Source: Nostoc sp. FACHB-280 (GTDB lineage: Bacteria; Cyanobacteriota; Cyanobacteriia; Cyanobacteriales; Nostocaceae). Taken from it: DNA of 64,000 nucleotides. A program made the position numbers and the translations under genes. The stretch lies in assembly GCF_014697615.1 (NCBI RefSeq), contig NZ_JACJSD010000015.1, forward strand, positions 88,995 to 152,994. Reading direction: 5' to 3'. Under the pieces are notes generated by a model. The model made no database searches, was not told the origin of the DNA, and saw only the letters and a program-made list of their open reading frames with translations. Positions 32,138 to 40,933 of this stretch are shown here, one piece after another; position 1 is the first letter of the stretch; every line of letters starts with the position of its first letter.

Positions 32138-34021
32138 ATGGAGTTGATCAGCAAACAACAAATTAAACAAATAATTGCCATTTGGCAACCAGCAGCAATT
32201 CCTGGGATTGCTGTTTTAATCATCATTATAATTGCTCGTTTAACTGGATTATTACAAAGTCTAGAATTAATCACTCTGGATATATTTTTACGTCTTAGAC
32301 CAGATGAAACAACCGACAAACAAGTGGTAATTATTGGAGTTACAGAACAAGATATAGATAGCATCAAGAGCTATCCAATTCCAGATCAAGAACTTGCCTT
32401 ATTAATCCAAAAAATTCAATCTTATAAACCTACAGTTCTTGGAATTGATATTGTTAGAGATATGCCTGTGGAACCAGGTCATCAGGAAATTATTAAAGTA
32501 TTTCAGACATATAAAAACTTGGTTGCGATTGAAAAATTATTACCTCCTGAAGAAATTTCACCGCCACCAAAACTACCAACAAAACAAATAGGATTTTCTG
32601 ATGTCATAGCAGATCAAGATGGCAAATATCGCCGACATTTACTTTGGACAGTAAATCCTAAAAACATCGATGAAGATAAATATTCTTTAGCTTTGCAATT
32701 AGCAAAAATTTATTTATCTACTCAAGGCATAAATATAGAAACAGGTAAACAAGACCCTGATACTATACGCTTTGGCAATACAGAAATGCCACGAATTTCA
32801 TATAATTCTGGAGGTTATGTAAACGTCAATGATAGCGGGATAAAAATACTAGTCAATTTTCGTAGTGGTCAACAACCATTCAAATTTCTTTCTTTAGCTG
32901 ATATTAAAAACAATAATTTTCAGCCTCAATGGTTAGAGAATAAAGTAGTTATCATTGGGATTACTGCTTCTAGTGTTACTGATTTTTTTAATACTTCAGC
33001 CACAAACCACTCAAAAATTGACGGACACATTTATGGAGTAGAACTGCACGCTCATGTGACTTCTCAAATAATTAATGCCGTTCTCAACGGTAGACCAATG
33101 TTAAAGTCTTGGTCTGAAGCAGGGGAATATTTATGGATAATATTCTGGGGAATAATCCTAGTAATGATTGTGAGGGTAACGCCAAACATTTGGCAAAATT
33201 TAACATTTGTTGTTGTTGCTAGTTGTTGTTTAATTGGCATAGCTTACCTATTAATCTTATTTGGGTGGTGGATTCCTGTAGTACCCAGTTTAATAATTAA
33301 TGCTTTCGGATTAACTGCATTTACTTTTTATAAATATGAACAAGAACAAAAATCTAAAATTAATGAACGACAACAAGCAATTGAACATACATTTACTCTT
33401 ATTCACAATGGCCCTTTGCAAAGTTTAGCTAACATATTAGTTCAAGTACGTACAGGAAATTTAGGTAACGAACAGTTAGTACTATACCTAGAAAAGTTGA
33501 ATCAAGAAATCCGGGCTATAGGTGAATATGTAAGAATAGAGGCTTTAATTTATAATGAAAGCTTGCGTCTAGGCAGTGGCTTAAAGCTAGATTTAAAAAG
33601 ACCTATTCATGAACTTTTTTATGAAGTATATACAAGTACTCTTGAGAGAAGAGATTTAGAATACTTTGATAAAATAAATGTTAAAGTTCGTACCTTTGAA
33701 CCAATAGAAGAACAATACTTAACTTTAGAGAATAAGCAGGATCTTTGTCTATTTCTAGAAGAAGCTCTATGCAACATTGGTAAACACGCTCAAAGTGCCA
33801 AACGTATTGAAGCAATTGGCAAGAGAGAAGAAAATTTATATACTCTAATGATTAAAGATAATGGTTGTGGACTTACTTCATCATTGGAAAATAAAGGAAC
33901 AAAACAACTCAAAAATATTGCTCATAACTTAGGTGGAAACTTTAAGAGAGAATCATTATTTCCCAAAGGGACAGTATGTGAAATTACATGGAAGTTGTCA
34001 AAAAAAATAAGCAAAAAATAA
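32138..34021 (+). CDS. CHASE2 domain sensor histidine kinase
   Basis: A 627-residue sensor. An N-terminal membrane segment (about 20-38) is followed by an extracytoplasmic CHASE2 domain (about 45-315) and a group of membrane segments (about 325-405). The kinase core has the phosphorylated H423 in LIHNGPLQ, an N-box with N546 in EEALCNIGKHA and the nucleotide-binding DNGCGL (D574), typical of NarX/DegS-like kinases. The signal is unknown. The CHASE2 part resembles that of the Ser/Thr kinase at 3500-5626. It is in one operon with the response regulator upstream and the DUF928 gene downstream. Confidence 0.93.
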   Translation: MELISKQQIKQIIAIWQPAAIPGIAVLIIIIIARLTGLLQSLELITLDIFLRLRPDETTDKQVVIIGVTEQDIDSIKSYPIPDQELALLIQKIQSYKPTVLGIDIVRDMPVEPGHQEIIKVFQTYKNLVAIEKLLPPEEISPPPKLPTKQIGFSDVIADQDGKYRRHLLWTVNPKNIDEDKYSLALQLAKIYLSTQGINIETGKQDPDTIRFGNTEMPRISYNSGGYVNVNDSGIKILVNFRSGQQPFKFLSLADIKNNNFQPQWLENKVVIIGITASSVTDFFNTSATNHSKIDGHIYGVELHAHVTSQIINAVLNGRPMLKSWSEAGEYLWIIFWGIILVMIVRVTPNIWQNLTFVVVASCCLIGIAYLLILFGWWIPVVPSLIINAFGLTAFTFYKYEQEQKSKINERQQAIEHTFTLIHNGPLQSLANILVQVRTGNLGNEQLVLYLEKLNQEIRAIGEYVRIEALIYNESLRLGSGLKLDLKRPIHELFYEVYTSTLERRDLEYFDKINVKVRTFEPIEEQYLTLENKQDLCLFLEEALCNIGKHAQSAKRIEAIGKREENLYTLMIKDNGCGLTSSLENKGTKQLKNIAHNLGGNFKRESLFPKGTVCEITWKLSKKISKK

Positions 34022-34050
34022 AGCTAATATTTGATACTAGGATATTACTT

Positions 34051-34800
34051 ATGATCTCAGCGAGGTACATTCACTTGAGTTTATATATAAGTCGTCTAAC
34101 TATTGCTAGTCTGAGCTTTTTGCTATGTTTTATGCCAGTTGCAATTGCAGGTTTTACACCAACTAATCGTAAGCCTGCAAGTGACTATAGCAGAAGTGCA
34201 GGTAAGCGAGGATGTCCAAATGAATCAACCCAAGATATACCTTTGACATTACTAGCACCTCAAAGCACTGTTGGGTATACTACTTCATTACGTCCTACCT
34301 TTGTAGGTTTTATATCTAGTCCTCAAAAAGTAGAGTTTAGAATTTTTGAATTTAGTTTAGACAACACAGTAACTCAAATTGGTGATGCAATTATTAAAGA
34401 TATACAACCAGGAGTTTTTCAAATATCCCTTCCAGAACAATATCCAAATTTAATTGTAGGTAAAAAATATCTTTGGCAGTTAGCTATTAGTTGTTCTGGA
34501 GTCCAAAAAGTTGAGGCTGCTGAATTTATGATTGTTGAAATATCTTCTAAAATCAAAACAGAATTATCTACTATCAGTGATGCTTTTAAAAAATCCAATA
34601 TTTATGCTGAAGAAGGTTTGTGGTATGAAGCATTAACTGAAGCTTTAAAGTTAGCAAATTATAAAAAACTCGGTAATTTAGGTTCAAATTTAATCCAAGA
34701 TTTGGCTAAATATGAATCGCCAAGAGCTAGAGATAAAGAAGAGTTATTCAAGAAAAGGATAAAATATTTACAAACAATAGCAATCCAAGAGCAGTTATGA
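34051..34800 (+). CDS. DUF928 domain secreted protein
   Basis: A 249-residue protein from the ATG at 34051. An in-frame ATG at 33988 would overlap the kinase gene by 34 bp and put a charged extension before the signal peptide, so the later start is preferred. The N-terminal signal peptide (about 1-34) is followed by the DUF928 hallmarks RGCP, LTLLAPQSTVGYT and PTFVGF, then a beta-rich region (YLWQLAISCSG) and a helical tail. DUF928 is a cyanobacterial family of unknown function, often found near CHASE2 and CHAT genes in my recollection. The location should be periplasmic. Confidence 0.82.
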   Translation: MISARYIHLSLYISRLTIASLSFLLCFMPVAIAGFTPTNRKPASDYSRSAGKRGCPNESTQDIPLTLLAPQSTVGYTTSLRPTFVGFISSPQKVEFRIFEFSLDNTVTQIGDAIIKDIQPGVFQISLPEQYPNLIVGKKYLWQLAISCSGVQKVEAAEFMIVEISSKIKTELSTISDAFKKSNIYAEEGLWYEALTEALKLANYKKLGNLGSNLIQDLAKYESPRARDKEELFKKRIKYLQTIAIQEQL

Positions 34801-34864
34801 ATTAATTATTAACTTAGTCGGCTGTTTGAATTAGCAGAGTATTCATATATTAAATACCCATAGA

Positions 34865-37522
34865 TTACAACCAATTTCCAATCATAATAAACGCTGACCA
34901 ATAATATGGATGATCATATCTGTCATCAATTTCTGTTATTTTCTTGGCGTTAATCAATTCTATTTGTGCTGCTTGTAAAGCTTGTGCTTTACTCATTCTA
35001 GGATGACGTAATTTATTGTAAAACTCGGCAATTAGATAGGCTGTAGATTCATCGTCTACAGACCATAGTGAAGCTAATGCACTTTTTGTACCTGCTTGCA
35101 GTGCTACACCTGCTAAACCTAATGTTGCACGGTCGTTACCTGTTGCAGTTTCACAGGCTGTTAATGTTAAAAGCTCGACAAAATTAGAAACATTACCAGA
35201 TTTTCGCAACATCATTTCTAGTTTGTCAATCGTGATTTTTTGATTATTACCAGCGACTAAAAATGTATCTTCTGGTAGAATACCAAACTGTGCATGAGTC
35301 AATATATGAATAATCGGATAAACTTGGTTTTGAATTTCCTGTTGGACATTTTCTGGTAAAAACTGTTCATTTTCTAATTTTTTGCTTTTAGGGAATGTTG
35401 TCTTAATAGCCTCAAATTCCACAGAAGAATAGGCTAGTTTATCAAAGTTTATACCGTCAATTTCGCTTTCTTGAGTTAAAGCTAAAACTAAAGCGCGATC
35501 GCTTGAAAAATTGCTCTTTTTCAAATTAGTCAATTGTAAACTAGAAGTTGTAGCAATAGCATATTTTTCAATTAAATATTTACTTGCTTTTTGGTCATAC
35601 AGTGCCGCCATTGGTATATCACGCAAAAAACCATCTTGGACGAACACTAATGTTGTAATCTTCTGAGTTACTAAATCTTTCTCCAAGGGTCTAATGATTA
35701 AATCATAAAGATTTTCTGCATCAGATGTATCATAGTTAATTGTTTGCTGTTGTAATAATCCATTGCGAAAATTAGCGATTTCTGCTTGAAAAACTTCTCG
35801 ATTTTTATCTATCCAATATAAATGTTCTTCTTGATTAGGCAAACTTAGTAAAATACCTGTTTTCTCTTTCAGAATAATGGAACTAATTACGGCTGTATCC
35901 TTTTCTAATACTTGATTTGTATTATTTTGATTAAAAGCTTGCAAAATACAATCATTGCCAAAGTAATTTTGGATTTCTGCTAAACGTAAAGAATTGATAG
36001 TAGCCAAAGCCCTACTTAATTGCTGTTTACGTGTTTTATTATCTTTCGTGCTAGATATAGCCAAATCTAGCTGAACTTGCGCTAGTTCTCGATAAACAGG
36101 TTCAACAATATCCCGAAAATCAAATTGAAAGTCACGATTAGTAATTAAGATATTGTTGCGTAATTCTTCTAAAGTATTGTAGGCTCTTTGATAAGCAAGT
36201 AGAGCTTCATTAATTTTTCCTTGTTTCAGTAAAATTCTGCCTGCTTGCCATTCCCATAAATACAGGCTATCTTTTGCTTGCAAATTTTGCTCAGCTAACC
36301 AAATTGCTTTATTCGTTAATTCTAAGGCTAATGAATTGTCTTTTTGACTCTGACACTCATAAAAATGTCCCAACACTCCTAAAGCATAAGATTCAGCACG
36401 TTGATTTTGCAGAGTTTTGGCAACTTTAATAGCTTGGTTAAAAAGTTGTTTTACTTCTATTTCTGGTAGTCTTCGCTGTTCAAAGCACTGAGTTAAAGGT
36501 GAAGTTAATTCAACATCAACAGTAGGTAGATTAGCCAAATCAATCGCTGCATATACTTTATCTATAGAATCAGGTAATTTCTTAAGAATTTCGATAGAGT
36601 TGTAGATGTTTGTTTCAACTTGATTAGGATTAAATAAATTTGTATCTATAGAACGGTAAGCAAGCTGAATTAAATTTAAATGACTCCGCAATTCACCGAG
36701 GTAATTATTTTGTTGGTTTGCTAACTCAATACTAGATTGAACATATTTCTTTGCTAATTGATAATCATTAATGGCTTGTGTTTGAAACAAATCAGCTTTA
36801 AAAAACCTTTGTTGTTCAGCAGATTTAGCCTGTAGATTACGAAGTTGAGCGCGGCTGGCATGAGCATTCCCTAAACTATTGAATATGGCAAAATTGTAGG
36901 TTTGATTTTGACTATTTTTAGCAGCTTCTAGATATTTAATTGCTAGATCATAATTACCTTGTAGACGATAAGCTTCTCCCAAACTCCCTAAAGCTGCAAT
37001 TTCTCCTAACTTATCATTTTGTTCTAACGCAATTTGTAAAGCACTACCTGGCTGACACGTTAATTTTTTGGGCAGTTTTGTATCAGATGTTCCACATAAG
37101 AAACTTATAGCTTTTTGTGTTTGTCCAATATAAGTGTAAACTTGTGCTATTTCGGTTAATACTCGCCCAACTTTTTGCCAATCATTTTGAATGCGATAAT
37201 CAGCAAGTACTTTTTCCCAATAATTAAGGGTTGTTGTGGTATCGCCTAATTGTTGATAAGCTCTAGCTAAATTTTCATTGACGATCGCCACATTCTGCAA
37301 GTCATTATTTTTTTGATATATTTCCACCGCAGACTGCCAAGGTTGAATCGCAGCTTGAAAATCTCCTTTTTGATAACTGGCAATACCTTGGTTGACAAGT
37401 TGAACTGCTTCGGGCGTTTGAGCGTTGACTAAATTACTCAAGCCTATACAGAGTATCAAGCTGCCTACAAATAAGATTTTTAGCCAGTGATGAAAAATGG
37501 ATTTTAGACCCTGATTAAACAT
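34865..37522 (-). CDS. TPR-CHAT domain protein (caspase-like protease family), second copy
   Basis: An 885-residue paralogue of the protein at 10059-12872. A signal peptide or anchor is visible here (about residues 10-35, ending VNAQT), so export is more likely than for the first copy. TPRs fill about 40-480 (AVQLVNQGIASYQKGDFQAA; GNYDLAIKYLEAAKN). The CHAT domain covers about 560-885 with the dyad H743 in LTHAQF and C790 in LTACETATGN. The end YDHPYYWSAFIMIGNWL matches the first copy's ending closely. It converges on the DUF928 gene with a 64-bp gap. Confidence 0.9.
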   Translation of the reverse strand: MFNQGLKSIFHHWLKILFVGSLILCIGLSNLVNAQTPEAVQLVNQGIASYQKGDFQAAIQPWQSAVEIYQKNNDLQNVAIVNENLARAYQQLGDTTTTLNYWEKVLADYRIQNDWQKVGRVLTEIAQVYTYIGQTQKAISFLCGTSDTKLPKKLTCQPGSALQIALEQNDKLGEIAALGSLGEAYRLQGNYDLAIKYLEAAKNSQNQTYNFAIFNSLGNAHASRAQLRNLQAKSAEQQRFFKADLFQTQAINDYQLAKKYVQSSIELANQQNNYLGELRSHLNLIQLAYRSIDTNLFNPNQVETNIYNSIEILKKLPDSIDKVYAAIDLANLPTVDVELTSPLTQCFEQRRLPEIEVKQLFNQAIKVAKTLQNQRAESYALGVLGHFYECQSQKDNSLALELTNKAIWLAEQNLQAKDSLYLWEWQAGRILLKQGKINEALLAYQRAYNTLEELRNNILITNRDFQFDFRDIVEPVYRELAQVQLDLAISSTKDNKTRKQQLSRALATINSLRLAEIQNYFGNDCILQAFNQNNTNQVLEKDTAVISSIILKEKTGILLSLPNQEEHLYWIDKNREVFQAEIANFRNGLLQQQTINYDTSDAENLYDLIIRPLEKDLVTQKITTLVFVQDGFLRDIPMAALYDQKASKYLIEKYAIATTSSLQLTNLKKSNFSSDRALVLALTQESEIDGINFDKLAYSSVEFEAIKTTFPKSKKLENEQFLPENVQQEIQNQVYPIIHILTHAQFGILPEDTFLVAGNNQKITIDKLEMMLRKSGNVSNFVELLTLTACETATGNDRATLGLAGVALQAGTKSALASLWSVDDESTAYLIAEFYNKLRHPRMSKAQALQAAQIELINAKKITEIDDRYDHPYYWSAFIMIGNWL

Positions 37523-37780
37523 ATAACCTAGATTAGTTAATCACTATAAAATAACATAATTAAGTTTTATATAAAATCCAATGCACCTCTTAGCAATACA
37601 GTTTTATGTAATTATGAATGCAACTTTCTACCTTTTATCTTGTAAATACAAATTTTATGCTTTCATCATGACAGTTATGGAGTTATGCACTCGGCTCAAA
37701 AACATAGATTTGCAGTCAACAAATTTCTTTTTACTTTTAATACTAGCTCTGTCACTGTCTACTTTAAACACCATCAAATC

Positions 37781-37813
37781 AGATCCCCGACTTCTTTAAG
37801 AAATCAGGGATCT
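37781..37813. repeat. Palindrome, copy 1 (cccgacttctt family)
   Basis: agatccccgacttctt pairs imperfectly with aagaaatcagggatct and is followed by ttttattt, so it may also act as a terminator. Related palindromes are at 40874-40901 and 47629-47661. Confidence 0.6.
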
Positions 37814-37954
37814 TTTTATTTAGAGTACTACTTGGAAAAATGATTGCATCAGATCATGTCTTTGCACAATCCAAAATGGTATGACTCATTGAAAATATGG
37901 AGGCTAGACAAGATGACTATCCTCCAGAATTCATGATTTATTGTTTATAAATCC

Positions 37955-40651
37955 TTAAGCGTTAACGAAGATATCTGCATTGGTTAAGGCTAATCCGGTG
38001 TTGAGTGTCGCAATTTGAACTTTGGCGATCGCACCTGAGCCATCTTGGTCAAAGAATAACCCGCCTGTTGTATTGTTGTAAATAAATCGCTGACTAGCGG
38101 TAGTTGCTGCTGTACCAATGATAAATTGACTAGCCGCGATCGCTGCACCCGCAACTAACCCACCACCAAAGCCAGCCGCAGATACGGCGATAGTATCATC
38201 AACTACGTTAAAATCAGTGATTCTATCAATGCCTTCTGTCGGAGAGTTAAAAGTAAAGCGATCGCGCCCTGCACCGCCCGTCAGTGTATCATTGCCAGTA
38301 CCGCCAATGAGGTTATCATTGCCATTACCGCCCAAAAGAGTATCAACACCTGCACCACCGTTAATAGTATCGTTGCCATCTCCACCATTCAGGGTGTTAT
38401 TGCCACTATTACCAGTAATTGTATTGTTGTAAAAATTGCCCGTACCATTAATGGCAGATGAGCCTGTGAGCGTTAAATTATCTACACCATTGCCTAGAGT
38501 GTAGCTAATAGATGACTGCACTGTATCTATGCCTTGGTTGGCATTTTCAGAAACGAAATCGCCTGTACTATCAACAATATAAATATCGTTACCAGCACCA
38601 CCAATCAGCGTATCATTGCCAGTACCACCATTGAGCGTGTCATTACCAGCACCGCCAGTCAGGATATCATTACCAGCATCACCATTCAGGATATTGTTGC
38701 CATTGTTGCCGGAAATGGTGTTGTTAAGACTGTTACCTGTACCATTGATTGCAGATGTGCCTGTGAGACTTAAATTCTCGACATTCGCACCCAGGGTATA
38801 ACTCACAGATGATTGAACTTTGTCAGTCCCTTCATTAGCGTTTTCAATGACGACATCCCCAGTAGCATTAACTATATATGTGTCATTACCTCTGCCACCC
38901 CTGAGAGTATCGTTACCTGCGCCACCATCGAGAATATCGTTACCTCTGCCACCAGACAAAATATTAGCAGCACTATTGCCAATAATTGTATCGTTGCCAT
39001 CGCCAGTAAAGGCATTTTCGATGGTAGTTCCTGTACTAATAGTTAGGTTAGTTTCACTGAGGATACTTGTAGCACCTGGATTTAGATTCAGGTAAGAGTC
39101 GTAAGTAATCGCCGCCGCATTAATCGTATCTGTACCAGCAGTATCAGTTAGTGTGGTTGTCCCATAAAAACCATACTCATCAGTGTAAAAATAAGTGTCA
39201 TTAGCTGTATCTGCATCCCCATATAAACGCAAATTCCAACTATTGAGAATGCCGATATCTGTAGGGCCTAAATCTCGGATTCTCAGTGTCCACTCACCAG
39301 CACTGCTTTCTCCCCAATGTTGGCTACTAGAAAGTCGAAATACAATATTATCTCCATCGTCCTCCTGATTACCAGGTCGGTAAACCAAAGTACTAGCAAT
39401 ACCACTCGGAGAAATCAAATCCACAATCAAATCACCCCGATAAGGATGAGTCAGATTCAAGTCTACTTCCACCCAATCAATTTCTAAACCTGCGGCAACA
39501 TTTAAGGTATGGGTAATTCCATCCTCATTGTTATCTGGAATCGTCAAACCTAAATTACCAGAACTGTAGGAGAGAGACTGTTCGTTGCTAAATACACTCT
39601 GCTTTTGCCAAGTTTCTGCTAAACGTACAGCAGCACGAGCATCTACCAAGCCAAATCCATAGTCGTGGCTGACACGTAAACCGCCACCATTGAAGTTGTT
39701 TGCGCCGTTAATTTGCCAAATGTAATTTCCACCTTGGTTATAAAAATCGTTTTGACGCGCAGAATAGGCGAGGATTTCTTGGATATCTCGATAACCTAAA
39801 TTGCGATTTGCTTCTAGTATTAAAGCAACTACCCCAGAAACCTGCGGTGCAGATGCGGAAGTGCCGTTAAAACTATAGTTGTAGTCTCCAGAACTATAGC
39901 CAGCCGATCCTTGACGATCTGTCGTGACAATACTGCCAGGTATACCACTACCGAAAGCCGAAACCAGAATAGATGCACCAGGAGTACTATAGGAACTGGC
40001 AAAGCCATTATGATCTAGTGCCGCTACACTAATAACTTGGCGGGAGTTTTGAAAGTTATGATAGTTAGTATTGTCTCCTTCTTGACGATAATTTCCGGCG
40101 GAAAATACGATCGCTGTTCCTAATCCATTACGTCCATCTGTGACAGCATTAGCGATCGCTTGTGCTGCTTGTGGAAAGGTAAAAAAATTATCGACAAAAG
40201 CACTTTGACTTCCATAGCCCCAGCTATTGTTGACAACATCAAAACTCGCAGCACGCCACAAAGCATCAACCGCAGTACTGATCGAACCTGGAATCGCTCT
40301 AATACCAGTGATTGTTGCATTGAACGCAACACCTACAGTACCAACTCCATTCGCTTCAGCACCAATAATACCTGCTACTGATGTTCCATGATTTTCATCA
40401 ACGAGAGTTGGGAAAGGATCTGCATCTTGGTTAATGGTGTCATAATCTCTTGTTGTGTCGTAATTATTATTCAAATCGTAGTGTGTGTAATCAAATCCAT
40501 CATCGATTACACCCACTACAACGCCGCGTCCTGTGTAGTCATCCCAAACATCAACCACATTGAGATCGATACCAGGAGTCCCACCAGATTGACCAGTGTT
40601 ATATAGATACCATTGCTGGGGGAATAAAGGATCGTAAGGAATCGTAGTCAT
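37955..40651 (-). CDS. Subtilisin-like (S8) protease with P domain and RTX calcium-binding repeats
   Basis: About 898 residues from the ATG at 40651; a 22-residue longer frame exists but adds only a basic stretch. The subtilase domain has the triad D50 (VGVIDDGFD), H88 (ENHGTSVAG) and S265 (FNGTSASAPQ), with N142 as oxyanion residue. A proprotein-convertase P domain follows at about 355-480 (GLTIPDNNEDGITHTL; HPYRGDLIVDLISPSG). Then come RTX nonapeptides in several blocks (GGRGNDILDGGAGNDTL; GGTGNDTLIGGAGNDIY) and a C-terminal tail typical of type I secretion substrates. There is no Sec signal, which fits type I export. It diverges from the TpsA adhesin gene. Confidence 0.93.
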   Translation of the reverse strand: MTTIPYDPLFPQQWYLYNTGQSGGTPGIDLNVVDVWDDYTGRGVVVGVIDDGFDYTHYDLNNNYDTTRDYDTINQDADPFPTLVDENHGTSVAGIIGAEANGVGTVGVAFNATITGIRAIPGSISTAVDALWRAASFDVVNNSWGYGSQSAFVDNFFTFPQAAQAIANAVTDGRNGLGTAIVFSAGNYRQEGDNTNYHNFQNSRQVISVAALDHNGFASSYSTPGASILVSAFGSGIPGSIVTTDRQGSAGYSSGDYNYSFNGTSASAPQVSGVVALILEANRNLGYRDIQEILAYSARQNDFYNQGGNYIWQINGANNFNGGGLRVSHDYGFGLVDARAAVRLAETWQKQSVFSNEQSLSYSSGNLGLTIPDNNEDGITHTLNVAAGLEIDWVEVDLNLTHPYRGDLIVDLISPSGIASTLVYRPGNQEDDGDNIVFRLSSSQHWGESSAGEWTLRIRDLGPTDIGILNSWNLRLYGDADTANDTYFYTDEYGFYGTTTLTDTAGTDTINAAAITYDSYLNLNPGATSILSETNLTISTGTTIENAFTGDGNDTIIGNSAANILSGGRGNDILDGGAGNDTLRGGRGNDTYIVNATGDVVIENANEGTDKVQSSVSYTLGANVENLSLTGTSAINGTGNSLNNTISGNNGNNILNGDAGNDILTGGAGNDTLNGGTGNDTLIGGAGNDIYIVDSTGDFVSENANQGIDTVQSSISYTLGNGVDNLTLTGSSAINGTGNFYNNTITGNSGNNTLNGGDGNDTINGGAGVDTLLGGNGNDNLIGGTGNDTLTGGAGRDRFTFNSPTEGIDRITDFNVVDDTIAVSAAGFGGGLVAGAAIAASQFIIGTAATTASQRFIYNNTTGGLFFDQDGSGAIAKVQIATLNTGLALTNADIFVNA

Positions 40652-40873
40652 AAGTTTATTTCTGAAATTTCTAATCAAATAAGATGGTGATTTTTTGACA
40701 ATTAAAATTTTTGTCAACTCACAGATTAAAAAAAACTCTAGAAATTCGTCCTGTAGGTTTTATGCAACTTTCTGTGCTGAATTATGTATAAAGAAGTGCA
40801 TAAAACTGCATTGCATTTGATGTCAATATATGCAGTATTGCAATTTGCGTTCTCAAGCCTCAGACTAAAAAAA

Positions 40874-40901
40874 TACCCAACTTCTTAACAAAGTTAGGTA
40901 T
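40874..40901. repeat. Palindrome, copy 2 (cccgacttctt family)
   Basis: tacccaactt pairs with aagttaggta around the loop cttaacaa. It lies between the divergent RTX protease and TpsA genes, about 33 bp before the TpsA start, where it would be in the 5' untranslated region. Confidence 0.55.
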
Positions 40902-40933
40902 CTGAGCTTTGAGTAAAAGTATTAAATTAAATT

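Noticed and set aside
37581..37799. 72-codon plus-strand frame before the palindrome at 37781
   Set aside because: Hydrophobic by AT-rich composition, ends inside the palindrome, and has no clear ribosome site.
38217..39095. Several plus-strand open frames opposite the RTX region
   Set aside because: They are antisense shadows of the Gly/Asn/Asp-rich RTX nonapeptides; their low-complexity Leu/Pro/Ser composition is a by-product of the repeats.
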